Shown here: piece by piece, positions 24,287-32,569 of the stretch | Layout of the letters: every line of letters begins with the position of its first letter | Position numbering within the stretch: position 1 is the stretch's first letter | Origin: JAENVT01 sp040005915 | Lineage (GTDB): Bacteria > Actinomycetota > Acidimicrobiia > Acidimicrobiales > Ilumatobacteraceae | Assembly: GCA_040005915.1 (NCBI GenBank) | Contig: JBDTYA010000360.1 | Location: forward strand, 1-40,243 | Direction: 5' to 3' | DNA length: 40,243 bases | The notes under the pieces: generated by a model | What the model was told of the DNA's origin: nothing | The model's database searches: none | Seen by the model: only the letters and a program-made list of their open reading frames with translations | Made by a program: the position numbers and the translations under genes

Positions 24287-25009
24287 ATGAACGAGAGTCG
24301 GCTCGAACGGCTGCTCGGTATGGTGCAAGCGCGTCACATCGATCGTTCGTTGCCCGTGCCGTTGCTCATCTGTCTCGTCTGCCCCGAGGCGATGGACGTC
24401 GATGGAGCCGGGGTGTCGCTGGTGACAACGACGACGCATCGATCGCTGGGTGCGTCCGACGACATCGCCAAGGAGATCGAAGCCACGCAAGCCATGGTCC
24501 GCGAAGGCCCATGCATGGAGGCCATAGCGACGAGGCAGCCGGCGCTCGAACCCGATCTGGGCAGCCGCTCCGCGCTGGTGCGCTGGCCGAGGTTCTCCCC
24601 GGCTGTGCTGGATCTCGGCGCCCGGGCGGTCTACGGCTTTCCCCTGATCGTCGACAGCGAGACGATCGGGGCGCTCGACCTGTACTCGCTCGAGCCGCGA
24701 CCGCTCACCCATAGCGAGGTCGACGATGCCCTGATCCTCGCCGACATGGCTGCCCTGGCGATCAAGACTTCGAACCACCGTGACCAGAGCGAGACTCTCG
24801 ATCTGTCGGGGGAACCGCAGCAGGGGTGGGCACACTTGGCGGTCGTGCACCATGCCACCGGTATGACGGCCGTCCAACTCGGGATCAGCGTCGACGAGGC
24901 CATGCTGCGGCTGCGTGCATTCGCGTTCGCCGCCGAACGGGGTATGGCCGACGTGGCCGGCGAGATCGTCAGCCGGCGGCTGCGCCTCGAGGCATGGAAC
25001 CATGACTGA
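24287..25009 (+). CDS. GAF sensor with divergent ANTAR-like domain
   Basis: From the ATG at 24287 (SD GAGGGAGG upstream) the protein has 240 residues. Residues 15-165 form a GAF domain with the REGPCMEAI stretch, AVYGFPLIVDSETIGALDLYS and a closing helix. Residues 180-232 resemble ANTAR (LAVVHHATGMTAVQLGISVDEAMLRLRAFA...RRLRL), but the usual QAKG helix start reads HHATG. The same variant is found in the MEDS protein at 20027. ANTAR domains bind paired RNA hairpins to prevent transcription termination. It overlaps the next GAF-ANTAR gene by 8 nt (ATGACTGA). Confidence 0.75.
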   Translation: MNESRLERLLGMVQARHIDRSLPVPLLICLVCPEAMDVDGAGVSLVTTTTHRSLGASDDIAKEIEATQAMVREGPCMEAIATRQPALEPDLGSRSALVRWPRFSPAVLDLGARAVYGFPLIVDSETIGALDLYSLEPRPLTHSEVDDALILADMAALAIKTSNHRDQSETLDLSGEPQQGWAHLAVVHHATGMTAVQLGISVDEAMLRLRAFAFAAERGMADVAGEIVSRRLRLEAWNHD

Positions 25010-25742
25010 GGTGAACCGCAACCTACGGGTGGCACGCGAATCCCTGGTGGTCGAGACGATGGTGCAGCTCGCCGACACCCTGATCGACGATTACGACGTG
25101 ATCGAGTTCCTCGGGATGCTCAGCGAGCGATGCGTCTCGCTCGTCGACGCCGACGAGGTCGGCATCATGGTCACCGACGGCCACGGCAACCTACAGGTCG
25201 TGGCATCGTCGACCGAGCGTACCCGCCTGCTCGAGTTGTACGAGCTACAGAACCGCGACGGCCCGTGCTTCGAGGCGTTCACGACCGGGCTGCCCGTGTC
25301 CAGCGCCGACCTGGCTGCCGAACACGGCCGATGGTCGACGTTTTCCACCCAGGCCCTGTCGGTCGGGTTCCGCTCCGTCCACAGCATCCCGATGCGTCTC
25401 CGCGCCGACAGCGTCGGCGCGCTCAGCCTGCTGCGGGCTGCGCCCGGGCTGATGCACGAGGCCGACCTGGCGTTGGTCGGTGCGCTCGCCCGAATGGCAA
25501 CGATCGGCCTCTTGCAGGAGCGCGCAGTGCACGCCTCGCGGCTGGCCTCGGCTCAGTTGCAGTCGGCTCTGTCGAGCAGGATCCGGATCGAGCAGGCCAA
25601 GGGTGTCATCGCCGAACGCCTTGGCGTCGACATCGACACGGCCTTCGAAAGATTGCGCACATACGCACGAAATCACCAGCGGCCGCTCAGCGATCTGGCC
25701 CGTTCGGTGGTCGGTGAGAACTTCGACATCACTGCCGATTGA
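25002..25742 (+). CDS. GAF-ANTAR domain regulator
   Basis: The 246-residue protein has a GAF domain (about residues 25-165, with RDGPCFEAF and IPMRLRADSVGALSLLR) and a canonical C-terminal ANTAR domain (about residues 190-240: RIRIEQAKGVIAERLGVDIDTAFERLRTYARNHQRPLSDLARSVV). GAF-ANTAR proteins act as RNA-binding antiterminators in actinobacteria, with the GAF domain sensing a small molecule. The conserved cysteine in the DGPC loop is shared with the upstream GAF gene and could be a redox or ligand site (inference). Its start lies inside the upstream gene, so translation is coupled. Confidence 0.88.
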   Translation: MTEVNRNLRVARESLVVETMVQLADTLIDDYDVIEFLGMLSERCVSLVDADEVGIMVTDGHGNLQVVASSTERTRLLELYELQNRDGPCFEAFTTGLPVSSADLAAEHGRWSTFSTQALSVGFRSVHSIPMRLRADSVGALSLLRAAPGLMHEADLALVGALARMATIGLLQERAVHASRLASAQLQSALSSRIRIEQAKGVIAERLGVDIDTAFERLRTYARNHQRPLSDLARSVVGENFDITAD

Positions 25743-25772
25743 ACCCCTCATCGGGTGGGTACGTAGGCAGTC

Positions 25773-27992
25773 ATGCACGTTGCGATCGTCGGTACGTATC
25801 CGCCAACACGGTGTGGCATTGCCACGTTCACGGCCGACGTCGAGATGGCTCTCGAACTCAATGACACCGACACGACCGTGGTCTCGGTCGGGCGCGACGA
25901 AGAGCTGGGCACAGTGTCCATCGAACGAGATGATCCGGCTTCGTACGTGGAGGCCGCACATCGCCTGAACGCGATGGGCTGTGACGTGGTGCTGATCCAG
26001 CACGAGTTCGGAATCTTCGGGGGCGAAGCCGGGCACTTCATCCTCGACCTCGTCTCCGAGCTGACGATCCCCTACGTGGTCACGTTGCACACCGTGCTCC
26101 CGTGGTTCGGCGAGGAGCGGTCGAAAGTTGTCCAGGAGCTGTGCCGCGGGGCGGCGGCGGTCACGGTCTTCACCGCCACGGCACGGCGGCTCCTCCTCGA
26201 GCAAGAACTGGTGCCCGCTCGGTTGCTGCAGGTGGTTCCGCACGGAGCGCCCGCCGAGCTGTTTGCCGAGATCGACGTCGCCGCGGCTCGTCGATGGCTC
26301 TCGATCCCCGAGGACGTGCCGGTGATGTCGACGTTCGGCCTGCTCTCGGAAGGCAAGGGGATCGAGCTGGCCCTCCAGGCAATGGCGTTGTTGACCTCCG
26401 AACATCCCGACCTGCACTATGTCGTCGCCGGGCGCACCCATCCGGAGGTGGTCAAGCGCGATGGCGAGCGTTATCGGCGCTGTCTGGCCGAACTGGTCGA
26501 CAACCTCGGTCTGACCGGCCGCGTGATCTTCCTGGATCGCTTCCTCGCACTCGACGAGCTCGCCGCCGTGCTCGGAATCTCGCGGGTCGTGTGCACGCCG
26601 TACCGGGGGGAGGACCAGAGCGTGTCGGGCGTGCTGACGTTCGCGCTCGCCGCCGGGTGCGCCATCGCCAGCACGCCGTATCGCTACGCCCGCGACGTAC
26701 TGGCCGACGGCGCAGGGCTGCTGGTCGATTTCGGCGACGACGAAGCGTTCGCCGATGCGATCCATCGGCTACTCGGCCCGGTCGGCGACTCGGCGCGTGA
26801 AGCGGCCCGGCAGGCCTCGTCGCAACTTGCCTGGCCAACCGTCGGCGCTGCCCTGAGATCCGTACTTGCGAACGCAGCGCGGGGCCCGATGGTGTCCTTG
26901 CAGACCATGCCCGACCGGCCGGATTCGCGAACGCTGATGATGCAACCCGACTCGAAGCACCTGCGCACGCTGTGCGACGACACCGCCGTCTTCCAACACG
27001 CTCGTTTCAACGTGCCGCGTGTCGAGCACGGATACTGCGTCGACGATGCAGCGCGGATGCTGCCGATCATCGGGCACCTCGCCGTGTCTACCGGCGACGA
27101 GAGCTGGCACGCGACGGTGAGCCGCCTGCTCTCCTTCCTCCATGCTGCGGCGGCCGGCGGGGACGGAAACATGCGCAACTTCATGTCGTGGGATCGTCGG
27201 TGGCTCGACGAGCCGTACCTCGGCGATCACGTCGGCAGGGCCATCTGGGGATTGGGCGAGCTCGCTGCGATCGACGGTGCGTTCACAACTGAGGCGAACG
27301 ATCTGCTGAACACGTTGGGCCCGTCGGTGTCGCCGGCTTGGCCCAGCCGGACACTGGCCTACGCGGCGCTCGGCTTGGTAGCCGCCACACCCTCGAACCC
27401 GGCACTGGTGGACGATCTCGAACGCATCTCCGCAACCCTGCGCCAATGGGTTCCATCGGATCATCCGTCGTGGGAGTGGTGCGAGCCACGGTTGACATAC
27501 GACAACGCGCGGGTTCCCGAGGCTCTGCTCCGTGTCGGCCATCTTCTCGGCGAACGAACGATGGTCGCCAACGGTGGGACGATGTTGCGCTGGTTCGACG
27601 AACTGTGCCTGCAGGGGCGCTACTACCGGTTCCCCGGTCACCGCGGCCTCAGCGACGCAAGGGAGCTGCGCTGGTCGGGCGACGAACAACCGCTCGAGGC
27701 GGCGGCGATGGCCGACGCCCAGTCGGCCTGGCTGATCGCCACCGGCGACACCGACGCCGCGGGCAGCGTGGATCGGGCCTGGGCATGGTTCCTCGGCAAC
27801 AACCGACTTGGTGCGCCGATGATCGATGTCGCGACTGGCGCCGGGTTCGACGGGCTCGGCGCCAGATCGGTCAACCTCAATCGCGGTGCCGAATCGACGA
27901 TCGCGTTACACCGCTGTTGGCTGACTCGGCGTACTGCTCAGGAGTTGTCGGTCTCGATGCGGACACGGGCGATGACGATCACCTCGTCGTGA
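25773..27992 (+). CDS. GT4 glycosyltransferase fused to a six-hairpin domain
   Basis: The 739-residue protein has two modules. Residues 1-370 are a GT-B glycosyltransferase of family 4 (VAIVGTYPPTRCGIATFTADV, TVLPWFGEE, FGLLSEGKGIELALQAMALL, TPYRGEDQSVSGVLTFALAAGCAIASTPY with the donor-site glutamate region). Residues 400-735 look like an (alpha/alpha)6 six-hairpin domain (YCVDDAARMLPII, LGDHVGRAIWGLGEL, LTYDNARVPEALLRVG, EAAAMADAQSAWLIATGD). It may build and trim, or bind, a mannose- or glucose-containing glycan. The start is ATG at 25773, 30 bp after the GAF-ANTAR gene. Confidence 0.8.
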   Translation: MHVAIVGTYPPTRCGIATFTADVEMALELNDTDTTVVSVGRDEELGTVSIERDDPASYVEAAHRLNAMGCDVVLIQHEFGIFGGEAGHFILDLVSELTIPYVVTLHTVLPWFGEERSKVVQELCRGAAAVTVFTATARRLLLEQELVPARLLQVVPHGAPAELFAEIDVAAARRWLSIPEDVPVMSTFGLLSEGKGIELALQAMALLTSEHPDLHYVVAGRTHPEVVKRDGERYRRCLAELVDNLGLTGRVIFLDRFLALDELAAVLGISRVVCTPYRGEDQSVSGVLTFALAAGCAIASTPYRYARDVLADGAGLLVDFGDDEAFADAIHRLLGPVGDSAREAARQASSQLAWPTVGAALRSVLANAARGPMVSLQTMPDRPDSRTLMMQPDSKHLRTLCDDTAVFQHARFNVPRVEHGYCVDDAARMLPIIGHLAVSTGDESWHATVSRLLSFLHAAAAGGDGNMRNFMSWDRRWLDEPYLGDHVGRAIWGLGELAAIDGAFTTEANDLLNTLGPSVSPAWPSRTLAYAALGLVAATPSNPALVDDLERISATLRQWVPSDHPSWEWCEPRLTYDNARVPEALLRVGHLLGERTMVANGGTMLRWFDELCLQGRYYRFPGHRGLSDARELRWSGDEQPLEAAAMADAQSAWLIATGDTDAAGSVDRAWAWFLGNNRLGAPMIDVATGAGFDGLGARSVNLNRGAESTIALHRCWLTRRTAQELSVSMRTRAMTITSS

Positions 27993-27993
27993 T

Positions 27994-28019
27994 GTTGCCC
28001 CACCACCTCCTCCGGCAAC
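27994..28019. terminator. Weak stem-loop between convergent genes
   Basis: GTTGCC (27994-27999) and GGCAAC (28014-28019) form a 6-bp stem with a 14-nt loop, starting just after the glycosyltransferase stop. It faces the ligD-like gene from the other strand. Confidence 0.35.
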
Positions 28020-28039
28020 GAGCAGTCGACACCCACGTT

Positions 28040-29635
28040 CTACAGACTCGGTAGCCGTTGCTGCGTACCGATCAACGGCGCCAATGGATCTCCCGTCGTT
28101 GCCAACCGGTCGGCGATCGTGCGGATCGTCCATCGATCGGGTCGTAGCTCGGGGTCGTCGAGCTCGTCCCACCGGATCGGCACCGAGACGGGCGCTCCGC
28201 CGGCGGGCCGTGTGCTGAACGGTGCCACGAGTGTCTTGTTGATCGCGTTCTGGGTGTAGTCGAGCCGGATCCTGCCGCCGCGCTTCGCCACCCCCCATTC
28301 CCAACTGACCATCTCGGGCACCGCGGCGCCGACGATCCGCGACAGGCGTTCGACCCAGCTTCTCGTGTCGTCGAAGGTCGAACCGTCGGCGACGGGTACC
28401 CAGATCTGCACGCCACGTTTCCCTGTGACCTTCGGGCAGGCGTCGACCCCCACGTGCTCGAGTGCCGTGCGGTGCAGTCGCGCCAGCACCAGCACGTCGT
28501 CGAAGCTGCTCGAATCGCCCGGGTCGATGTCGATCATCGCCCACGACGGTTGGTGCGGGTGCTCGGCGGTCGACGTCCACGGATGCAGTTCGACGGCGCC
28601 GTAGTTGGCGACCCAGGCCAGCGCCGCGGGGGAGTCGAGCACCAGGTACTCCTGCGTCTCGCCCCTGCCGGCATCGTCGTAGTGAAACCGCCGCAACCAC
28701 TCGGGGGCATGATTGGGCACCGCCTTGTGCCAGAAGCCCGGTTTGGCGATGCCGTCGGGGAATCGGTGCATGTTGACCGGCCGGTCGGCCAGGTAGGGCA
28801 GCATGGCCGGCGCAAGACAGGCGTAGTGGCGCACCAGGTCGCGCTTCGTCAGCGCACCGAGTTCGCCGGCGGCGGGGAACAAGACCTTGTCGAGGTTCGT
28901 GAGCTGCACGGCGAGGCCGCCCAACTCCCACGTCCCCTTGGCGCCGAGAGCGTCGAGCGCAGCCAGTTCGTCGGCGTTCGGCGCCGCCCACATCGTCGAG
29001 CTCGACCAAGTTGCCGCTGGTGCGGTCTTGACCTCGTCGTTGGTCCGACCGGTCTTCACCGATCGCGGATGGTCCTCTGGCTCCCAGCCCTTCACGGCAT
29101 GTTCGTCGTGCTTGTGCAGCAGCAGCCATTGCTCCTTGCCGCCACGCCCACTCCGTCGAACGAGCGCGAAGTGGCCGTGCAGCTTCTCGCCGTCGAGGTC
29201 GAAGTGCAGATCGCCCTTTTCGGTTGCCTCGATGGGATCCGCGCCGTCGCTGATCGACCACGTGCCCCAGTCCCAAACGATCACATCACCGCCGCCGTAC
29301 TCGCCGGAAGGGATGACCCCCTCGAAGTCGAAGTACTCCAACGGGTGGTCCTCGACGTGAACAGCCATCCGCTTCACGTCGGGATCCAGCGTGGGCCCCT
29401 TCGGCACTGCCCAGCTCAACAGGACCCCGCCGGCTTCGAGACGGAAGTCGTAATGCAGCCGCGAGGCCCGGTGACGCTGCACCACGAAACGGTGGCCGTC
29501 CTGGACCGGCGCCGACGAACCGACAGGCTCCGACGTGACCTCGAAGTCGCGCTTCTGGCGATATCGCTTCAGTCGCTCCGGCGGTGGCTTTGACGGCTGT
29601 GCTCGCTCGGCCGGCTCGGCCCGTTTGGCCGCCAT
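28040..29635 (-). CDS. LigD-type PE-POL protein (phosphoesterase plus polymerase, no ligase)
   Basis: The 531-residue protein has an N-terminal 3'-phosphoesterase domain (residues 45-190: RASRLHYDFRLEAGGVLLSW, HPLEYFDFEGVIPSGEYGGGDVIVWD) and a C-terminal primase/polymerase domain (245-525: LTNLDKVLFPAAGELGALTKRDLVRHY, the MIDIDPGDSSSFDD catalytic aspartates, GKRGVQIWVP and IRLDYTQNAINKTLVAPFS). These trim and fill DNA ends in bacterial non-homologous end joining. The ATP-dependent ligase domain of classical LigD is absent, so sealing must come from another gene. It starts 3 nt after the Ku stop and belongs to the same operon. Confidence 0.9.
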   Translation of the reverse strand: MAAKRAEPAERAQPSKPPPERLKRYRQKRDFEVTSEPVGSSAPVQDGHRFVVQRHRASRLHYDFRLEAGGVLLSWAVPKGPTLDPDVKRMAVHVEDHPLEYFDFEGVIPSGEYGGGDVIVWDWGTWSISDGADPIEATEKGDLHFDLDGEKLHGHFALVRRSGRGGKEQWLLLHKHDEHAVKGWEPEDHPRSVKTGRTNDEVKTAPAATWSSSTMWAAPNADELAALDALGAKGTWELGGLAVQLTNLDKVLFPAAGELGALTKRDLVRHYACLAPAMLPYLADRPVNMHRFPDGIAKPGFWHKAVPNHAPEWLRRFHYDDAGRGETQEYLVLDSPAALAWVANYGAVELHPWTSTAEHPHQPSWAMIDIDPGDSSSFDDVLVLARLHRTALEHVGVDACPKVTGKRGVQIWVPVADGSTFDDTRSWVERLSRIVGAAVPEMVSWEWGVAKRGGRIRLDYTQNAINKTLVAPFSTRPAGGAPVSVPIRWDELDDPELRPDRWTIRTIADRLATTGDPLAPLIGTQQRLPSL

Positions 29636-29638
29636 TGG

Positions 29639-30478
29639 TCAAACGGCCTTTCGGGCGGCTCTGCTCGTCGGCTTGTGTGACCCGGCGGGCGTGCGACGCT
29701 TCTTGGCGGCGTCGACGCTGGCCTCGAGCGCGGCCATCAGGTCGAGAACTCGGCCCTTGGGTTCCTCGGCGTCTTCGAACACTTCCTTACCCTTACCCTT
29801 GTCCTTGGCCGCGATGCGCTTGCGAAGTGCGTCGGTGTAGGTGTCGTGATACTGCTTCGGATCCCAGTCCGTCGAGAGTCCTTCGATCAACTGCTTCGCC
29901 ATCTTCAGGGCCTTCGGATCGGGCTTCGTGCGTCGCGGCAGTCCTTCGATGTCGGATCGGGCGACCACTTCGTCGGCGAAGCGCATCGTCGACATCGCCA
30001 GCACACCATCGAGGGGACGGACAGCGGCGAGGTGTTGCTTGTCCCTGAACACCACGGTGCCGATGCCGACCTGTTGCTGATCCTCCATCGCCGCGACCAG
30101 CAGTTGGTAGCTCTTGGTCGCCCCCTCGCCCTCCGGCGCCAGCCAGTAGGTGCTCTCGTAGAAGATCGGATCGATGTCCTCGAGCGCTACGAAGTCGGTG
30201 ACCTCGATGACCTTGCTCGACGTCGGCCGTAGCGCTTCCATCTCCTTGTCGTCGAACGTGACGTAGCGGCCCTTGCGTATCTCGAAGCCCAGCGCGATGT
30301 CGTCACCGTCGATCTCGCGGCCGGTCTCCTCGGAGACCTTCTTGTAGCGAATCCGGGCGCCGGACTTCTTGTCGAGTTGGTGGAAGTGCACGTCGTGATC
30401 GCGGACGGCCGTGTAGGCCTTGACGGGCACGTTGACCAACCCGAAGCTGATCGAGCCGGTCCACAGTGATCGTGCCAT
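29639..30478 (-). CDS. ku: Ku protein, DNA end-binding
   Basis: The 279-residue protein begins MARSLWTGSISFGLVNVPVKAYTAVRDHDVHFHQL, the standard bacterial Ku start, and continues with RYKKVSEETGREIDGDDIALGFE and IDPIFYESTYWLAPE. The Ku core forms a homodimeric ring on DNA ends and recruits LigD. The C-terminal 60 residues are lysine- and arginine-rich (KDKGKGKE, AAKKRR), like the extended tails of actinobacterial Ku proteins that help DNA binding. It lies 3 nt ahead of the PE-POL gene. A TATCGG 6 nt upstream of the ATG is close to the leaderless -10 consensus. Confidence 0.93.
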   Translation of the reverse strand: MARSLWTGSISFGLVNVPVKAYTAVRDHDVHFHQLDKKSGARIRYKKVSEETGREIDGDDIALGFEIRKGRYVTFDDKEMEALRPTSSKVIEVTDFVALEDIDPIFYESTYWLAPEGEGATKSYQLLVAAMEDQQQVGIGTVVFRDKQHLAAVRPLDGVLAMSTMRFADEVVARSDIEGLPRRTKPDPKALKMAKQLIEGLSTDWDPKQYHDTYTDALRKRIAAKDKGKGKEVFEDAEEPKGRVLDLMAALEASVDAAKKRRTPAGSHKPTSRAARKAV

Positions 30479-30632
30479 GGCTACCCGATACCCGGCACGT
30501 CGCGCGCCGCGCCGGTAGGTCGGACCTCTACCGCGGCAGACCGGGTGTCGGAGAACGGCTGGGCGACATGATCCTGAAGAGACGCCATGCCCTGGAGTAC
30601 CCGCGTCGCGGGCGTAGCCAATCATCGAATGT

Positions 30633-31370
30633 TCACCAGACGAGCGTGATGCCGCCATCGACGACGATCACCTGGCCGGTGATGTACGTGTTGCGGATCA
30701 ACCCGATCACGGCCTCGGCGCAGTCCTCGGGTGTCGCCGAGCGATGGAGCGGCGCGACAGCTGCGATCGAAGCGTGTTGGTCATCCCACTGCGACGTCCA
30801 CGGAGTGGCGACCAGGCCTGGCGCGACGGCATTGACCCGCACGGGTCCACAGGCCTTTGCGAGCAGGGCCGTCATGTGGTTCAGCGTCGCCTTCGACATC
30901 GCATAAGCGATGGACGAACCGATCGCACGCACCCCGGCGATCGAGGTGATGGTGACGACATTGGCGTCGGGCGATTCACGGAGGTGGGGCATCGCCGCCT
31001 TGGTGAGCCACCACGTTCCGAACACGTTGACCTCGAAGGTCTTGCGGAAGATCTCGTCGGTGAGCGCGTCGAGATCGGTGTGCGCGATGCGCGTCGTCCA
31101 CCCGGCGTTGTTCACGAGGATGTCGAGTCGCCCGAATCTTTCGATGGTCCGCTCGATCAGCTCGTGCCCCTGCGCCTGATCGCTGATGTCTGCCTGGACG
31201 TAGAGCGCTTCGGTCGGCAGCGATGCGGCGACCGCACGGCCCGCCTCGACCGACGATGACGAGTTGACGACAACGCCGGCCCCGAGATCGGCGAGCCGTC
31301 GCACGGTCGCCTCGCCGATGCCACTCGAGGAACCGGTCACGATCGCCACCTTGCCGTCGAGCCTGTCCAT
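30633..31370 (-). CDS. SDR-family oxidoreductase
   Basis: The 245-residue protein is a classical short-chain dehydrogenase: VAIVTGSSSGIGEATV near residue 8, LVNNAGWTTR, the catalytic serine in VTITSIAGVRAIG and the YxxxK in AYAMSKATLNHM, ending with ITGQVIVVDGG. It oxidises or reduces a hydroxy/keto group with NAD(P); the substrate is unknown. The ATG at 31370 is preceded by AGGAGG (complement of 31381-31386) at 10 nt; a GTG at 31376 is nearer that SD. The tandem hairpin array lies just upstream. Confidence 0.88.
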   Translation of the reverse strand: MDRLDGKVAIVTGSSSGIGEATVRRLADLGAGVVVNSSSSVEAGRAVAASLPTEALYVQADISDQAQGHELIERTIERFGRLDILVNNAGWTTRIAHTDLDALTDEIFRKTFEVNVFGTWWLTKAAMPHLRESPDANVVTITSIAGVRAIGSSIAYAMSKATLNHMTALLAKACGPVRVNAVAPGLVATPWTSQWDDQHASIAAVAPLHRSATPEDCAEAVIGLIRNTYITGQVIVVDGGITLVW

Positions 31371-31433
31371 CCCCACGCGTCCTCCTCGACTCGCCCTCAC
31401 TCTGGTCGGCCGAGCCTACGTCGGACCGTCGTC

Positions 31434-31627
31434 GGGCGCGAGCCCCGTACCGGCAGTGCCGAAATCGCGCCCGACCAGTTCGGTCGGGCGCGGGGTCGGT
31501 ACTGGCAGTGCTTAGATCGCGCCCAACGAGTTGGTTGGGTGCGGGGTCGGTACTGGCAGTGCCTAAATCGCGCCCACCCAGTACGGTCGGGCGCGGGCTC
31601 GGTACTGGCAGTGCCGAAATCGCGCCC
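31434..31627. repeat. Tandem hairpin array, four 39-bp cores at 51-52 bp period
   Basis: Cores lie at 31434-31472, 31486-31524, 31537-31575 and 31589-31627. Each opens GGGCGCG (GGGTGCG in the third) and closes ATCGCGCCC, with GTACTGGCAGTGC inside (GTACCGGCAGTGC in the first). The joins also fold: 31467-31491 is a perfect 10-bp stem with a 5-nt loop, 31519-31542 a 9-bp stem and 31570-31594 an imperfect one. One further copy is at 4453-4491. The array fills most of the 342-bp gap (31371-31712) between the SDR gene and the DUF1932 gene; I see no ORF in that gap. Confidence 0.85.
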
Positions 31628-31630
31628 AAC

Positions 31631-31668
31631 GAGGCTCGGGCTATGAGGCTCGGGATACGAGGCTCGAG
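31631..31668. repeat. Three copies of GAGGCTCGGG at 14-bp spacing
   Basis: GAGGCTCGGG occurs at 31631-31640 and 31645-31654, and GAGGCTCGAG at 31659-31668, separated by CTAT and ATAC. It directly follows the hairpin array. Confidence 0.6.
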
Positions 31669-31670
31669 CT

Positions 31671-31692
31671 CCGCCTCGGCGGCGTGAGGCGG
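31671..31692 (-). terminator. Stem-loop downstream of the DUF1932 gene
   Basis: CCGCCTC (31671-31677) and GAGGCGG (31686-31692) form a 7-bp stem about 20 bp after the stop on the minus strand. No U-tract follows, so this is only a candidate. Confidence 0.35.
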
Positions 31693-31712
31693 CATGCCTG
31701 CGGTGCGCCGTT

Positions 31713-32552
31713 TCAACCGCGACTTGGGTTGGAGCCCATTTGTTGGGCGGCGAGCAACGCGTGGACGACGTCGTCGAGTGTCACGCCTTCGGTGTCCTTG
31801 AAGCCGGCGAGCCGCGCGTACGTCTCGGACGCGGCCGACGCGAATCCGTCGGGCAGCCCGTGCGCAGCGAAGCCGGCGGCGATCTCGTCCAGCTCGCCCG
31901 CGAACCGCCACGCCTTCGGTGCGTTGTTGGTCGCGGCGCGCTGCGACTGTTCGGCGAGGCCAGGCATCGACGTCGCCCATTCGGCCAACACCGCCTCTTC
32001 GACTCGTTCGGCGACGGCGAGCGCACGGATGGCCAACAGCAGTGCGGCCGTCCCTTTTGTCCATGCCGCGAAGCACATCTTGACGGCCGACGCCGCACCG
32101 GCGCCGCCATCGACGACCCGCGTCTCCAACGCGCTGGCGCCCCACAGCTCGGCCACATCGGCCGCCTCTTGGCCCGCGAGGTAGAGCCGAGTCGAGCCCG
32201 CTGCCTTCACCGGAGGACCGACAACCCCACCGTCGACGTACCGGTCGAAATTTGCACCGATCGACCGCGCCGTTGCCGGCGACACCGCGTTGACGTCGAC
32301 GTAGACCCCCGTGAAACCGGCGACAGCGACGGCGCCGGCCACGTCGATCGCCGAGGCCGGGGGACACACCGAAACGATCACGTCGGCGCGGGCGACGAGC
32401 GATTCGAGCGAACCCACATCTTGCAAACCCGCGGCGCTCGCCCGGCGGCGAGTGGCGTCGGATCGACCATCGCTGCACCACAGCCGATCTCCGCGGCAGG
32501 CCGCGGCCAGCGAGGCGCCCATCGCCCCCGGGTGCAGGAAGCCGGTTGCCAT
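31713..32552 (-). CDS. 6PGDH-like NAD(P)-binding protein with DUF1932 C-terminus
   Basis: From the ATG at 32552 the protein is 279 residues. The N-terminal Rossmann domain starts MATGFLHPGAMGASLAAACRG (GxxG-type loop) and contains DVIVSVCPPASA. The C-terminal helical domain (GVVGPPVKAAGSTRLYLAG, SAVKMCFAAWTKGTAALLLAI) matches DUF1932, found in beta-hydroxyacid and imine-reducing dehydrogenase relatives. The fold is shared with imine reductases, so reduction of an imine or a 3-hydroxyacid oxidation are both possible. It starts 17 nt after the aminotransferase stop in the same operon. Confidence 0.82.
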   Translation of the reverse strand: MATGFLHPGAMGASLAAACRGDRLWCSDGRSDATRRRASAAGLQDVGSLESLVARADVIVSVCPPASAIDVAGAVAVAGFTGVYVDVNAVSPATARSIGANFDRYVDGGVVGPPVKAAGSTRLYLAGQEAADVAELWGASALETRVVDGGAGAASAVKMCFAAWTKGTAALLLAIRALAVAERVEEAVLAEWATSMPGLAEQSQRAATNNAPKAWRFAGELDEIAAGFAAHGLPDGFASAASETYARLAGFKDTEGVTLDDVVHALLAAQQMGSNPSRG

Positions 32553-32569
32553 GTCTGTGTCAGGCCGTG

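Noticed and set aside
25245..26765. 506-codon minus-strand frame
   Set aside because: Antisense to the GAF-ANTAR and glycosyltransferase genes, with no recognisable domain.
31434..31627. CRISPR array
   Set aside because: The conserved part is longer than the 12-16 bp between cores, those joins are themselves partly palindromic, and no cas gene is present.
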